64,000 bases of DNA from NCBI GenBank assembly GCA_963795715.1, contig CAWCIY010000003.1, forward strand, positions 124,001-188,000, written 5' to 3'. Under the pieces are notes generated by a model. That model was not told where the DNA came from. It worked only from the letters and a program-made list of their open reading frames with translations, and searched no databases. Shown here one piece after another: positions 41,459-50,368 of the stretch (positions are counted from its first letter, which is position 1; each line of letters begins with the position of its first letter). The position numbers and the translations under genes were made by a program. Origin of the DNA: JAFEDN01 sp963795715 (lineage in GTDB: Bacteria; Pseudomonadota; Gammaproteobacteria; Coxiellales; Coxiellaceae).

Positions 41459-42559
41459 GTGAAATCTACAGCCAGCTTTTACGCCTTGTTTGTCTCAGAG
41501 AACAAGAAAAGCGATCAGCAAATTAATCAAATTCCTGATATGAACAGCAGTGAGAACTCTATTGAATTACCCAGTTCCGAAGCAGATCTGCAACAATTAC
41601 CCATCTGGAAAAAATTACAAGCAGACACACCAGCACTGTGGCAATGTCTGATACAACTTTATTTCAAGCACCTTGAACAGAAATCACCCACGGCATTTCA
41701 GAATACACCTAAACAATTATTTACAAATTATTTTATGGAAAATTATGAACACGCCTGCAAGCTGTATGACATTACTCCGGCCCAGTGGCTGAATCTACGT
41801 GCCGGAAACCTAAAATTTATTGCGACTGAATGCAAAAGTTTGCAATGGTGTTATAAACTTTGTGATGCTGCAGTTTTGCTCCAGCATCATCATGCAATTC
41901 CTATGTTATACAATTTGCTTCAACAATTTACTTCTTCGCGCAGCGATTATGACTCGATAGGTTACAAACTATTTTTATTATCGGCTAAATATGGTTTTAC
42001 CCAAATTGTAGTAAGTTTACTTAAAAATCCTATACTCAGAAGTGGAACTTGTTTTGGAGATGGAACCACGCATGAGGCCTTCACAGAGGCGGCGTCTGCC
42101 GGACATTTTAAGATCGTTGAGCTGTTGCTTAAGCAGAACGTAAACTACATTAACGATGAAATTGATTTAGCAGAGGCATTAGAAGATGCTATTGCTGGAG
42201 GACATTTAAATACAGTTATTGCCATTTTAAAATATAGGCCAATCGAGAACCATTTTATTTATAAGGCATATGTCGAATCATATAAAAAAAATAATCGTTC
42301 AGAAATATTCTATTTATTAGCAGAAGTTTTGTTTACTCGATGTAAAAGTGATTATTATCTCAAAGAAATTAAAAAATTCTCTGAAAAAAATAAATATTTT
42401 CCGCCTGATGAAATTTATAGCCGTATGGACAAGTATCAAGTTCCTTTAAATCCTATTAATTGCAGAGAATCATCACCCTTACCCAGTTTGTCTATATCCA
42501 CATCCACAGTGGACACAAATTTGTGTCCGGCACCCAGCAAGAAACCCAAGTACTTCTGA
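41459..42559 (+). CDS. Ankyrin-repeat-like protein, candidate Dot/Icm effector
   Basis: This 366-residue protein has a helical N-terminal half of unknown type (LPIWKKLQADTPALWQCLIQ; AQWLNLRAGNLKFIA). Three to four degenerate ankyrin repeats follow (GYKLFLLSAKYGFTQIVVSL; EAFTEAASAGHFKIVELLLK; LEDAIAGGHLNTVIAILKY). The C-terminal tail is polar and Ser/Pro/Thr rich (SSPLPSLSISTSTVD) with a basic end KKPKYF. The start is GTG, nine bases behind GAGGA. Ankyrin proteins are common Dot/Icm effectors, but no enzymatic domain is visible and export is inferred only. Confidence 0.65.
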   Translation: MKSTASFYALFVSENKKSDQQINQIPDMNSSENSIELPSSEADLQQLPIWKKLQADTPALWQCLIQLYFKHLEQKSPTAFQNTPKQLFTNYFMENYEHACKLYDITPAQWLNLRAGNLKFIATECKSLQWCYKLCDAAVLLQHHHAIPMLYNLLQQFTSSRSDYDSIGYKLFLLSAKYGFTQIVVSLLKNPILRSGTCFGDGTTHEAFTEAASAGHFKIVELLLKQNVNYINDEIDLAEALEDAIAGGHLNTVIAILKYRPIENHFIYKAYVESYKKNNRSEIFYLLAEVLFTRCKSDYYLKEIKKFSEKNKYFPPDEIYSRMDKYQVPLNPINCRESSPLPSLSISTSTVDTNLCPAPSKKPKYF

Positions 42560-42563
42560 TTCC

Positions 42564-43067
42564 TCACCGATTCCTTCTCGAGTCTTCTTCCACCTCTTTT
42601 TGAGCGGTTTTTCGAAATCGAAGCGGGTCCGGGATGTAGAAAAAAATATCTTGAGTACCGCCGGTGCCGATTACTTTTAAGGAACCGTAACTCAAAAGCC
42701 GTCCAAGTATGCTTTGATCGATGTTGATGCCTTCGACTTTATCTAAAAATAATTCCAAAGAATTTCGGCTGATCCAGCCGGTCTTAATCAAAATCCTTCG
42801 ATCGGTAATCGCATATTCGGAAGTAGTATACAGAATAAATGTACTGACCCCGGAAATGATCGCCGTTGCTAGGCACCCTAGTATGACCAACGAATATAAG
42901 CGAACATGGACAAAAGGAACAAAACCCGGGAAAAGCAGCGGCGCATAAATGGCTAATACTATAGTTACTATCAATAAAATTACCGGCATGGCAAACACGA
43001 TCCAGTGCGGCCGGACTAAATAAACGACTCTTTCATTGCTCAACAAATTATTTTGTATATAACTCAT
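42564..43067 (-). CDS. Bacterial PH domain membrane protein (YdbS/bPH2-like)
   Basis: This 167-residue protein has two adjoining membrane helices (HWIVFAMPVILLIVTIVLAI; YSLVILGCLATAIISGVSTF). A bPH2 domain follows (YTTSEYAITDRRILIKTGWI; LFLDKVEGINIDQSILGRLL; GSLKVIGTGGTQDIFFYI). The function of the family is unknown. The ATG at 43067 overlaps the parC TGA as ATGA, so translation is coupled to topoisomerase IV subunit A. The ORF extension upstream is not needed. Confidence 0.82.
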   Translation of the reverse strand: MSYIQNNLLSNERVVYLVRPHWIVFAMPVILLIVTIVLAIYAPLLFPGFVPFVHVRLYSLVILGCLATAIISGVSTFILYTTSEYAITDRRILIKTGWISRNSLELFLDKVEGINIDQSILGRLLSYGSLKVIGTGGTQDIFFYIPDPLRFRKTAQKEVEEDSRRNR

Positions 43068-45322
43068 ATCTCTTTTCTCAGTAATTCTACAGTACATCGA
43101 TCGACATGGCGGAATCCTCTTGGCAACATATTCCCTCTTTGCCCGCGTTCACCTTGGAAATTGGCTAAATCTTTAGGAGTCAAAGTGAGGCTGCGTTCGC
43201 CGGAATATAAAATTAAGCGACTACTCTCATGCAAGACCGCTATGGCTACGCAGAATTCCTGGCGTTGAGCCGCTCGGTTGCTGGGAATTTGGATGATTTT
43301 ATTGCCCTTGCCACGCGCCAATTCTGGAAGCTCCGCCACGGGGAATAATAACAATCGTCCTTCGTTAGTCACTGCCGCTAAATATTGGCTATTTTTATCG
43401 GTAATTTCATTGGAAACCAAAACTTTGGCGCCTTCAGGCAATTTCAATACCGCTTTTCCGGTGCGGGTTTTAGAATATAAATCTTCTATTTTGATGATAA
43501 ATCCATAACCAAAATCGGAGGCTAATACAAACTCCGTTTCAGGCTCTGAAGTGATTACTGCTACAAAGCTGGCGCCAGGCGCCGGCTGCAGATATTTTGT
43601 CAACGGCTCGCCTTGTCCGCGCGCAGAAGGGAGTGTGTGTGGCAACAAAGAATAACTTTTACCCTCATTGTCGATCACCACTGCAGGTATATTGCTGCGG
43701 CCTTCTGCTTGCATGGCAAATTCGTCACCCGCCCGGTAACTTAAAGCCGCGCCATCTACTTCATGTCCTTTGGCGGCGCGCACCCAACCTTGTTTTGATA
43801 ACACAATGGTGACGGGTTCCGCAGGAGCCATTTCTTCTTCACGCATCGCCTTCGCTTCAGGTCGTGAAACAATAGGAGATCGGCGTTCGTCACCGTACAG
43901 ATGTTTGTCTTCGGTAATTTCTTTTTTGACTAAGCCACGTAATTTAGCCTCTGAAGACAGCGTTTTTTCTATTTGATCTCGTTCTTTACTCAATTCATCC
44001 TGCTCGCCACGAATTTTCATTTCTTCTAATTTGGCTAAATGACGTAATTTAGTTTCTAAAATGGCTTCTGCTTGTTTATCACTTAAGGCAAATCTTTTCA
44101 TTAATACGGGTTTGGGCTCATCTTCTCTGCGGATAATGGCAATCACTTCGTCCAAATTTAAATATGCAACCAGCAAACCGTCTAAGATGTGCAACCGCGC
44201 TAATACTTGGTCTAAGCGATGTTGCAAGCGACGCTTGACGGTTTGCAATCGAAAATTCAGCCATTCCGCTAGCAACACCGGCAAATTTTTCACTTGAGGC
44301 CGGCCGTCTAGTCCGATTACATTTAAATTAACGCGGTAATTTCGTTCTAAATCAGTGGTTGCAAACAAGTGCGCCATCAAACTCTCCACATCTACCCGGT
44401 TAGAGCGCGGGGTAATGATGAGTCGAGTGGGAAATTCATGATCTGATTCATCACGCAAATCGCTGACATTGGGTAATTTTTTTGCCTGCATCTGAGCTGC
44501 GATTTGTTCTAAAACTTTGGCTCCGGAGACTTGATATGGCAATGCGGTTACCACAATATCGCCATTTTCTTCGGTATAAACTGCACGCAAACGCACACTG
44601 CCTGTGCCGGTTTCATAAATGGCTTGCAGCTCCTCCGGCGGAGTAATGATTTCGGCATCTGTGGGATAATCTGGGCCTTGTATGAATTTCATGAGTTCAG
44701 TGGTATTGGCTTTAGGATGTTCCAACAAATGAATACAGGCATCGGCCACTTCACGCAGGTTATGAGATGGAATATCGGTAGACATACCCACCGCGATGCC
44801 CATGGTGCCATTGAGTAGCAGGTTGGGTAATCTAGCGGGTAACAAAATGGGTTCTTCTAAAGTGCCGTCAAAATTTAACTTCCAGTCAACTGTGCCTTGT
44901 TCCAATTCTTGCAATAAAACTTGGGCGTAAGGCGTCAAACGAGCTTCAGTGTAACGCATCGCAGCAAATGATTTAGGATCATCCGCTGAACCCCAGTTGC
45001 CTTGCCCGTCTACCAATGGGTAACGATAGGCAAAATCCTGCGCCATCAACACCATGGCTTCGTAACAAGCGCTATCACCGTGCGGATGATATTTACCGAT
45101 CACATCCCCAATCGTGCGCGCTGATTTTTTATATTTGGCGCCTGCCCGCAAGGCCAGCTCTGACATTGCATAAATTATCCGGCGCTGCACTGGTTTTAAG
45201 CCATCGGCTATATTGGGTAACGCGCGATCTAAAATAACATACATTGAGTAATTCAAATACGCTTTTTCAGTGAATTCGCTGAGTGGTTGACGTTCGATTT
45301 CTGCTAAGTTTTTTGTGGCCAT
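43064..45322 (-). CDS. parC: DNA topoisomerase IV subunit A
   Basis: ParC cuts and rejoins DNA to unlink daughter chromosomes. The 752 residues begin with LSEFTEKAYLNYSMYVILDRALPNIADGLKPVQRR (key parts FTEKAYLNYSMYVI and GLKPVQRR). They include the quinolone-target stretch GKYHPHGDSACYEAMVL with the usual Ser and Glu, and the catalytic Tyr in AAMRYTEARLT. The C-terminal part (PEGAKVLVSNEI; LARGKGNKIIQIP) fits the ParC beta-pinwheel and is shorter than GyrA's. It is divergent from coq7; the PH-domain gene follows with overlap. parE is not in the window. Confidence 0.94.
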   Translation of the reverse strand: MATKNLAEIERQPLSEFTEKAYLNYSMYVILDRALPNIADGLKPVQRRIIYAMSELALRAGAKYKKSARTIGDVIGKYHPHGDSACYEAMVLMAQDFAYRYPLVDGQGNWGSADDPKSFAAMRYTEARLTPYAQVLLQELEQGTVDWKLNFDGTLEEPILLPARLPNLLLNGTMGIAVGMSTDIPSHNLREVADACIHLLEHPKANTTELMKFIQGPDYPTDAEIITPPEELQAIYETGTGSVRLRAVYTEENGDIVVTALPYQVSGAKVLEQIAAQMQAKKLPNVSDLRDESDHEFPTRLIITPRSNRVDVESLMAHLFATTDLERNYRVNLNVIGLDGRPQVKNLPVLLAEWLNFRLQTVKRRLQHRLDQVLARLHILDGLLVAYLNLDEVIAIIRREDEPKPVLMKRFALSDKQAEAILETKLRHLAKLEEMKIRGEQDELSKERDQIEKTLSSEAKLRGLVKKEITEDKHLYGDERRSPIVSRPEAKAMREEEMAPAEPVTIVLSKQGWVRAAKGHEVDGAALSYRAGDEFAMQAEGRSNIPAVVIDNEGKSYSLLPHTLPSARGQGEPLTKYLQPAPGASFVAVITSEPETEFVLASDFGYGFIIKIEDLYSKTRTGKAVLKLPEGAKVLVSNEITDKNSQYLAAVTNEGRLLLFPVAELPELARGKGNKIIQIPSNRAAQRQEFCVAIAVLHESSRLILYSGERSLTLTPKDLANFQGERGQRGNMLPRGFRHVDRCTVELLRKEI

Positions 45323-45372
45323 AAAGCTAACCCGAAAATGACACTGTCATGATTTTATGCTAATTTATTCGT

Positions 45373-46014
45373 ATGAACAAGCGTACTTATTCCAGGGTAG
45401 ACAATCTACTCATCCAGTTGCAACGCGGTTTGACCACTCTAGGCGCCTCACCTGTTGGCGGGCGCGAAAGCCCGGCAGCCGGCGTTACCGGCGCAGATCT
45501 GACAGCCTCTGAAAAAAAACTGAGTGCCGAATTAATGCGAGTGAACCATGCCGGTGAAATTTGTGCCCAGGCTCTTTACTACGGCCAAATGGCTATGGCC
45601 AAAGATCCTGTAATCCAAGAAACCTTGGCTAAAGCCGCCGAAGAAGAAACTGATCATCTGGCTTGGACCGAGCAAAGGCTAAAAGAACTGAATAGCCATA
45701 CCAGCTATCTTAATTTTTTTTGGTATAGCCAATCTTTCTTAATCGGCATGGCCGCAGGCTTAGCCGGAGACGGCTTAAGTTTGGGTTTTGTCGAAGAAAC
45801 TGAACGCCAAGTAACTCAACATTTAGAGGGCCACCTCCATCGTTTACCTGAAAAAGATCTTAAAAGCCGCAAAATCGTCGCTCAAATGCGTAAGGATGAA
45901 CAACGCCACGGCCAAGCCGCCGCGCGCGCCGGCGCCAAACCTTTACCTGAATTGCTGAAATTATTAATGAGTTTTCAAGCGAAAATACTCACCTGTGTTG
46001 CCGCTAAAGTTTAA
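45373..46014 (+). CDS. coq7: 2-polyprenyl-3-methyl-6-methoxy-1,4-benzoquinone monooxygenase (Coq7)
   Basis: This di-iron hydroxylase performs the C6 hydroxylation step of ubiquinone synthesis. The 213 residues contain the paired iron motifs: Glu in MRVNHAGEICAQALYYGQ, ExxH in EEETDHLAW, Glu in LGFVEETERQV, and ExxH in KDEQRHGQAA. It is the Coq7-type alternative to the flavin enzyme UbiF. ubiE and ubiJ are elsewhere in the window (57-59 kb). A 16-bp tandem duplication (GCTAAAGTTTAATACT) begins within its last codons. Confidence 0.93.
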   Translation: MNKRTYSRVDNLLIQLQRGLTTLGASPVGGRESPAAGVTGADLTASEKKLSAELMRVNHAGEICAQALYYGQMAMAKDPVIQETLAKAAEEETDHLAWTEQRLKELNSHTSYLNFFWYSQSFLIGMAAGLAGDGLSLGFVEETERQVTQHLEGHLHRLPEKDLKSRKIVAQMRKDEQRHGQAAARAGAKPLPELLKLLMSFQAKILTCVAAKV

Positions 46015-46077
46015 TACTGCTAAAGTTTAATACTGATAAAATATTGTTTAACTGTTTACTAAGAAGAGGGATTATTT

Positions 46078-46473
46078 ATGCGAGAATCTGTAGAAAGAAT
46101 GCTAACTGAAGAAAAGGAAAGTAGTTGTCCACAAACCAAGGTTTTATGGAATTTCATTGGTAAGGCGTTGACAAAACCCTGCCAAAGTGAAGGCCTCAAA
46201 GAAGGATTAAATAAATACAAAGAGAATAAAACAGCCTGTATCGAATGTGTGTGCTGTAATATGCTGACTGGTTGCGCTTGTCCTATCGTTTGCTTTTCGG
46301 GCGCCATCCTTTATGGAGCTTGTCTCATATCCTATGGCATAGCATGTACCCCTGTAACAGGTACAGTAGATTGCTGTTGTACTCTTTGGAACAGCACCCA
46401 AAATAACAATGAAGTTTACGATCAAAACCAGAACCAAGTGAGTGAAGGACCCGGATTTCAGATTATGAACTAA
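46078..46473 (+). CDS. Cys-rich small membrane-associated protein, unknown
   Basis: This 131-residue protein has no family that I recognise. Residues about 50-105 hold 12 of its 14 cysteines in a hydrophobic setting (ACIECVCCNMLTGCACPIVC; GAILYGACLISYGIACTPV; VDCCCTLW). The N-terminus is charged and the C-terminus Asn/Gln rich. The segment could form a membrane hairpin or be a site for lipid modification in a eukaryotic host. It has its own ribosome binding site (GAGGG, about 8 bases upstream). A secreted effector role is a guess. Confidence 0.6.
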   Translation: MRESVERMLTEEKESSCPQTKVLWNFIGKALTKPCQSEGLKEGLNKYKENKTACIECVCCNMLTGCACPIVCFSGAILYGACLISYGIACTPVTGTVDCCCTLWNSTQNNNEVYDQNQNQVSEGPGFQIMN

Positions 46474-46489
46474 TGTCACTCTACCGTTC

Positions 46490-47248
46490 TTATAAATAGC
46501 AGCGTTCTAAAATTTGTTCCTGCGTTAATTGGGTTTTCTCTGCGCCGTCGGCTTGTAAGCGAATTTGGCCGTCGGCTAAAGCCAATAAGCGATTGCCATA
46601 TTTTAAAGCAATATCTAAATTATGGGTAGTTAGCACACAGGTTATCGATTTTTCAATGAGTATTTTCTCAGTATGTTTGATCAGTGAGGCGGCTATTTTC
46701 GGATCCAAAGCGCTGGTATGTTCGTCCAGCAATAATAATTCAGGCGGATGTAATAGGCATAAAGCCAATACCAAACTTTGCCGTTCGCCGCCTGATAAAG
46801 CAGCAACACACACATCTAATTTTTGCGGCAATTGCCGATGAAAGTCTAACAAATATTTTTGGTAAAAATCTTTTTCGGCTTTTTTTCTGATCTTAAAAGA
46901 AATTTTTTGAAAACGTGTTTCCCAGAGCAGACAGTTTTCTAAAACAGTTAGATTAAAAAACAAAGAATCACGCAAATCCTGAGTGACGGTAACAATCTTT
47001 TGACTCAACCGCTGCACCGGTATTTTTTGTAGATTTTTTTGTTGCAAAAAAATTTTGCCGGAGGAAGGCTGGTAAGTGCGGTTTAATAATTTTAATAAAG
47101 AACTTTTACCTGAGCCATTACTGCCCAACAAAATAATGCGATCACCTTTATTGATTGAATAGGAAATATCAGTAAGAATATCTCGCTCAGCCGTTGGAAA
47201 ACGTAAGTTGACATGATCAATATGACATAAAAGCTCGGAATTATTCAT
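46490..47248 (-). CDS. ABC transporter ATP-binding protein
   Basis: This 252-residue ABC ATPase has Walker A LLGSNGSGKSSLLKLLN, signature LSGGERQSL and Walker B LLLLDEHTSALD. It forms an importer with the permease and the binding protein encoded directly upstream (gaps 11 and 76 bp). The trio resembles the TrpXYZ/'ABC_sub_bind' type, but the substrate is not evident. Confidence 0.88.
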   Translation of the reverse strand: MNNSELLCHIDHVNLRFPTAERDILTDISYSINKGDRIILLGSNGSGKSSLLKLLNRTYQPSSGKIFLQQKNLQKIPVQRLSQKIVTVTQDLRDSLFFNLTVLENCLLWETRFQKISFKIRKKAEKDFYQKYLLDFHRQLPQKLDVCVAALSGGERQSLVLALCLLHPPELLLLDEHTSALDPKIAASLIKHTEKILIEKSITCVLTTHNLDIALKYGNRLLALADGQIRLQADGAEKTQLTQEQILERCYL

Positions 47249-47259
47249 AATTTAACATT

Positions 47260-48141
47260 TCAAGGCTCTTGCTTAAATGAAACACCGCTTTTGGCTGTTA
47301 ATCCTAAAAAGAAAACCAAGATCAATCCCAACACCAGTTTTAAATTCACCGGATTGATGCCTAAAGCTAAAAATTCATTAATGGCTATAAAATATAAACA
47401 AACTCCAATTAAACATCCGCCAAATTCTAACAGTAAATTAAAACTATGTTGTTTATATAACGGCTTCAGTATTTGCCGGCCAATGACCACTGTACCAATG
47501 CCTGTGAGCGCCATACCAAAACCCATGCCTAAATCTGCAAACCCATTGATTTGCGCTGTCATCGCACCACACCAAGCCACCAAAGTATTACTAAGGGCAA
47601 ATCCAAAAAACCGGTAATATTCTACACGATGTCCTAAGCGATGAAGTAATTGTGATTGTTCGCCAAAAGCTCGTAACACTAAACCGTAGCGAGAGGTCAG
47701 CAATAAACTTAATAATAAGGTTATTACAATCACTACAATCAGTGAGAATATCCAACTCCCTTCTATACTGTTCATGCCAATTAAACTTCCCAAAGTGTTA
47801 TTATCGAATAAACTGATATTGGGTCGTCCCATCACGTCAAAGTTAATGCTGTATAACATAAAGAGGGCTAAAATACCTGCCAGCAGAGATTGGATACGTC
47901 CTTTATATTGAATTAAGCTGACGCCGATTCCGGCTAAGCCACCGGCAATGCCTGCAGCTAAAAATGCTATACCGATGTGGCAGCCGCCGGTAACTAAACG
48001 TGCGAAAACCGCTGCGCCTAACACAAAGCTACCATCTACAGTTAAATCGGTTGCACGCAAAATTACATAGCTGATATAAATACCCAAAGCCAAAGGCAAA
48101 AACAACATGCTTTGACTCAGGGCTGTGACAATAATATCCAC
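47260..48141 (-). CDS. ABC transporter permease
   Basis: This 293-residue permease has about nine hydrophobic segments and the RbsC/LivH-like fold. Typical stretches are LPLALGIYISYVILRATDLT near the start, VDGSFVLGAAVFARLVTG and ALTGIGTVVIGRQILKPLY. It is the membrane partner of the ATPase at 46490 and the binding protein at 48218. A repeat remnant lies in the gap to the binding-protein gene. Confidence 0.86.
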   Translation of the reverse strand: MDIIVTALSQSMLFLPLALGIYISYVILRATDLTVDGSFVLGAAVFARLVTGGCHIGIAFLAAGIAGGLAGIGVSLIQYKGRIQSLLAGILALFMLYSINFDVMGRPNISLFDNNTLGSLIGMNSIEGSWIFSLIVVIVITLLLSLLLTSRYGLVLRAFGEQSQLLHRLGHRVEYYRFFGFALSNTLVAWCGAMTAQINGFADLGMGFGMALTGIGTVVIGRQILKPLYKQHSFNLLLEFGGCLIGVCLYFIAINEFLALGINPVNLKLVLGLILVFFLGLTAKSGVSFKQEP

Positions 48142-48205
48142 TCAGCAATCTCCGCTAACGCGGCAAGGGAGAGATCGCTCCGCTCCCCCTTGCGATGCCC
48201 CATTT
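48142..48205. repeat. Truncated palindromic repeat between binding-protein and permease genes
   Basis: CAGCAATCTCCGCTAACGCGG is followed by AAGGGAGAGATCGCTCCGCTCCCCCTTGCGATGCCCCAT, quoted in part (GAGATCGCTCCGCTC, GCGATGCCCCAT). It is a short form that lacks the middle hairpins. Confidence 0.6.
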
Positions 48206-48217
48206 TGCATTTATCAT

Positions 48218-49192
48218 TTACTGTTGTTTCACACTGATATTTTGTTGTTGCGCATATTGTTTCACTAAATCGATATTTAAACCTTGTTTTTGCGCTGCTT
48301 GTGAATTAACAAACACTAATAATTGTTTCACTTCCTGTATCGGCAGTTGACTGACAGGCTGACCATTCAAAATTTTTACAGCGAGTTCACCACCCTCTGT
48401 GCCAATTTGTTTTTCCGCAACCCCAAGGGCCGCAGCCGCACCACCGCTTACAGTTCCCTCATCAGAAGTAATCAGTGGAATACGTTTTTTGTTTGCAACC
48501 ATGATTATAGTGTTAATACCGCTGGCTACTAAATTGTCTTTTAATATAAAAATAGCTTGGCTGTCCGAGGCAATGCGTTGACTAATGGCGTAAAGATCAC
48601 TCAGATTTTGCACCATTAACGGTTGGGCAGTAATACCATTTTGTTTAGCAATTGCGATTGCGGTATTGGCTTCCGGAATCACTTTGTCATCAGCACTATA
48701 TATTAAAGTTATTTTTTTTATATTTGGAATGATTGCACGAATAAAAGCCATTTGCTTGGCGCTGTCTATTTCATCACGCACAGCGGTAATGTGCTTGGCT
48801 ATTTCCGGATTGTTACGCATGGAATCAGGAACCATGGCCGCTAATCCCAAAACCGGCTGAGTTTTCACCATGTTAATAGCCATTAGCGTGGGGCTGGTCG
48901 CTACCGGTACTATCAAATCTACCTTTTGATTTATAAATTTTTGGATGATTGCACGTTGGATATTTAAATCATGCTCGGCATTTTCAACTTTAAAAACTAC
49001 TGTTCCAGGATAATTTTTATTAACCGTTTCTTCAAAACCACCTACAATGGCGCGCAGAGCGACATGGTCCATCGGCAGAACAATTCCGATTGTTTTTGTC
49101 GGAGCAACTGCCGTCGTATCCGGTGCAGCCAATAAACCTGCGGTAAATGCTAAACCTAAAAATCCCAGGATGGCAATTAAAATCTTTTTCAT
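48218..49192 (-). CDS. ABC transporter substrate-binding protein (PF04392-like)
   Basis: This periplasmic binding protein of 324 residues starts at the ATG 49192-49190 (MKKILIAILGFLGLAFTAGL, a signal peptide) behind GAGG. The body TIGIVLPMDHVALRAIVGGF, NAEHDLNIQRAIIQKFINQ, VDLIVPVATSPTLMAI and NIKKITLIYSADDKVIPEAN is the ABC_sub_bind fold, as in TrpX-like proteins. Ligand unknown; aromatic amino acids are reported for some relatives. It is first of the three-gene importer. Confidence 0.84.
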   Translation of the reverse strand: MKKILIAILGFLGLAFTAGLLAAPDTTAVAPTKTIGIVLPMDHVALRAIVGGFEETVNKNYPGTVVFKVENAEHDLNIQRAIIQKFINQKVDLIVPVATSPTLMAINMVKTQPVLGLAAMVPDSMRNNPEIAKHITAVRDEIDSAKQMAFIRAIIPNIKKITLIYSADDKVIPEANTAIAIAKQNGITAQPLMVQNLSDLYAISQRIASDSQAIFILKDNLVASGINTIIMVANKKRIPLITSDEGTVSGGAAAALGVAEKQIGTEGGELAVKILNGQPVSQLPIQEVKQLLVFVNSQAAQKQGLNIDLVKQYAQQQNISVKQQ

Positions 49193-49330
49193 ATTAAATA
49201 ACCTCAATATTTTACTCTTTGTAATGTTACACGAGTACAAAAAATTTGTCAACTTTCCTATGGGTCTCACATCCGCGGTCGAGCCGCATAGGTGTTGATA
49301 GATTATCGATTAAATCAACGGAGCAAAAAA

Positions 49331-50341
49331 ATGTTTTCTGAACAAAACCGGGCTCATACCTTGAATGGTATTTTTTTTATCGCTTTATTTGCCGCGACTA
49401 GTTTCTATTTGACCCAAATGGCTTGGTTTAATAAAACAGGCCTTAGCCCCTTAGTGATAGCCATTATCTTGGGTATTTGCTATGGCAACACCTTACGACA
49501 CGCTTTTCCTTCACAATGGGTGCTTGGCTTGCACTTTTCTGCCAAGCGGTTATTACGGTTAGCGATTATTTTGTATGGTTTTCGAATTACTTTTCAGCAA
49601 ATAACGACCATCGGTTTAGAAGGCTTACTGCTTGATATTTTAATTGTCGCTTCCACATTAATCTTAGGCTATACGCTTGGAGTTAAGGTCTTGAAATTAG
49701 ATCGGCATTTAGCATTATTAATCAGCTCAGGATCAGCCATTTGTGGTGCGGCGGCGGTATTGGCGGTGGAAGACGTGATTAAAAGTGAATCTTACAAAGC
49801 AAGCGTGGCTGTTGGCACAGTTGTGCTTTTTGGTACACTGGGCATGTTTTTATATCCTTTTTTACAACACATTCACATTTTTGGCTTCAGCGACAATCAA
49901 TTTGGAATGTTTGCCGGAGCAAGTGTTCATGAAGTGGCGCAAGCTTTAGTGGCAGGGTCCAATGTTACAGAAAATGCGGGAAATATTGCTGTAATTGTTA
50001 AAATGACACGAGTGTTATTATTGGCTCCGGTATTGTTTTTGCTAGCTTTCAATAAAAATTCTCCATCAACAAGTCAAAAAAAATCTTTCACCATTCCTTG
50101 GTTTGTCATTGGCTTCGCGGTTGTAATTGTCTTGAATTCACTGCATATTATGCCTGAACTTTTAATTAAACTAATCAATCAATTAGATATTTTCCTGTTA
50201 ACGATGGCTATGGCAGCAATTGGTGTAGAGACCAATCTAAATAAAGTCAAAACTGTGGGGCTAAAACCATTGTACTTGGCTACATTTCTTTTTGTTTGGT
50301 TAACAATCGTGGCATATTTGCTGGTAAAATATCTAAACTAG
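49331..50341 (+). CDS. YeiH family membrane protein (UPF0324, putative sulfate exporter)
   Basis: This 336-residue polytopic protein has about ten membrane segments. GLSPLVIAIILGICYGNTLR, RLLRLAIILYGFRITFQQI, SGSAICGAAAVLAVEDVIKS and GASVHEVAQALVAGSNV are the family hallmarks. The ATG at 49331 is chosen because of GGAG seven bases upstream. The proposed transport role in the family is not well established. It is convergent with the pentapeptide-repeat gene. Confidence 0.87.
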   Translation: MFSEQNRAHTLNGIFFIALFAATSFYLTQMAWFNKTGLSPLVIAIILGICYGNTLRHAFPSQWVLGLHFSAKRLLRLAIILYGFRITFQQITTIGLEGLLLDILIVASTLILGYTLGVKVLKLDRHLALLISSGSAICGAAAVLAVEDVIKSESYKASVAVGTVVLFGTLGMFLYPFLQHIHIFGFSDNQFGMFAGASVHEVAQALVAGSNVTENAGNIAVIVKMTRVLLLAPVLFLLAFNKNSPSTSQKKSFTIPWFVIGFAVVIVLNSLHIMPELLIKLINQLDIFLLTMAMAAIGVETNLNKVKTVGLKPLYLATFLFVWLTIVAYLLVKYLN

Positions 50342-50368
50342 TGATGTAATATTTCTTCAAGTTTTTGA

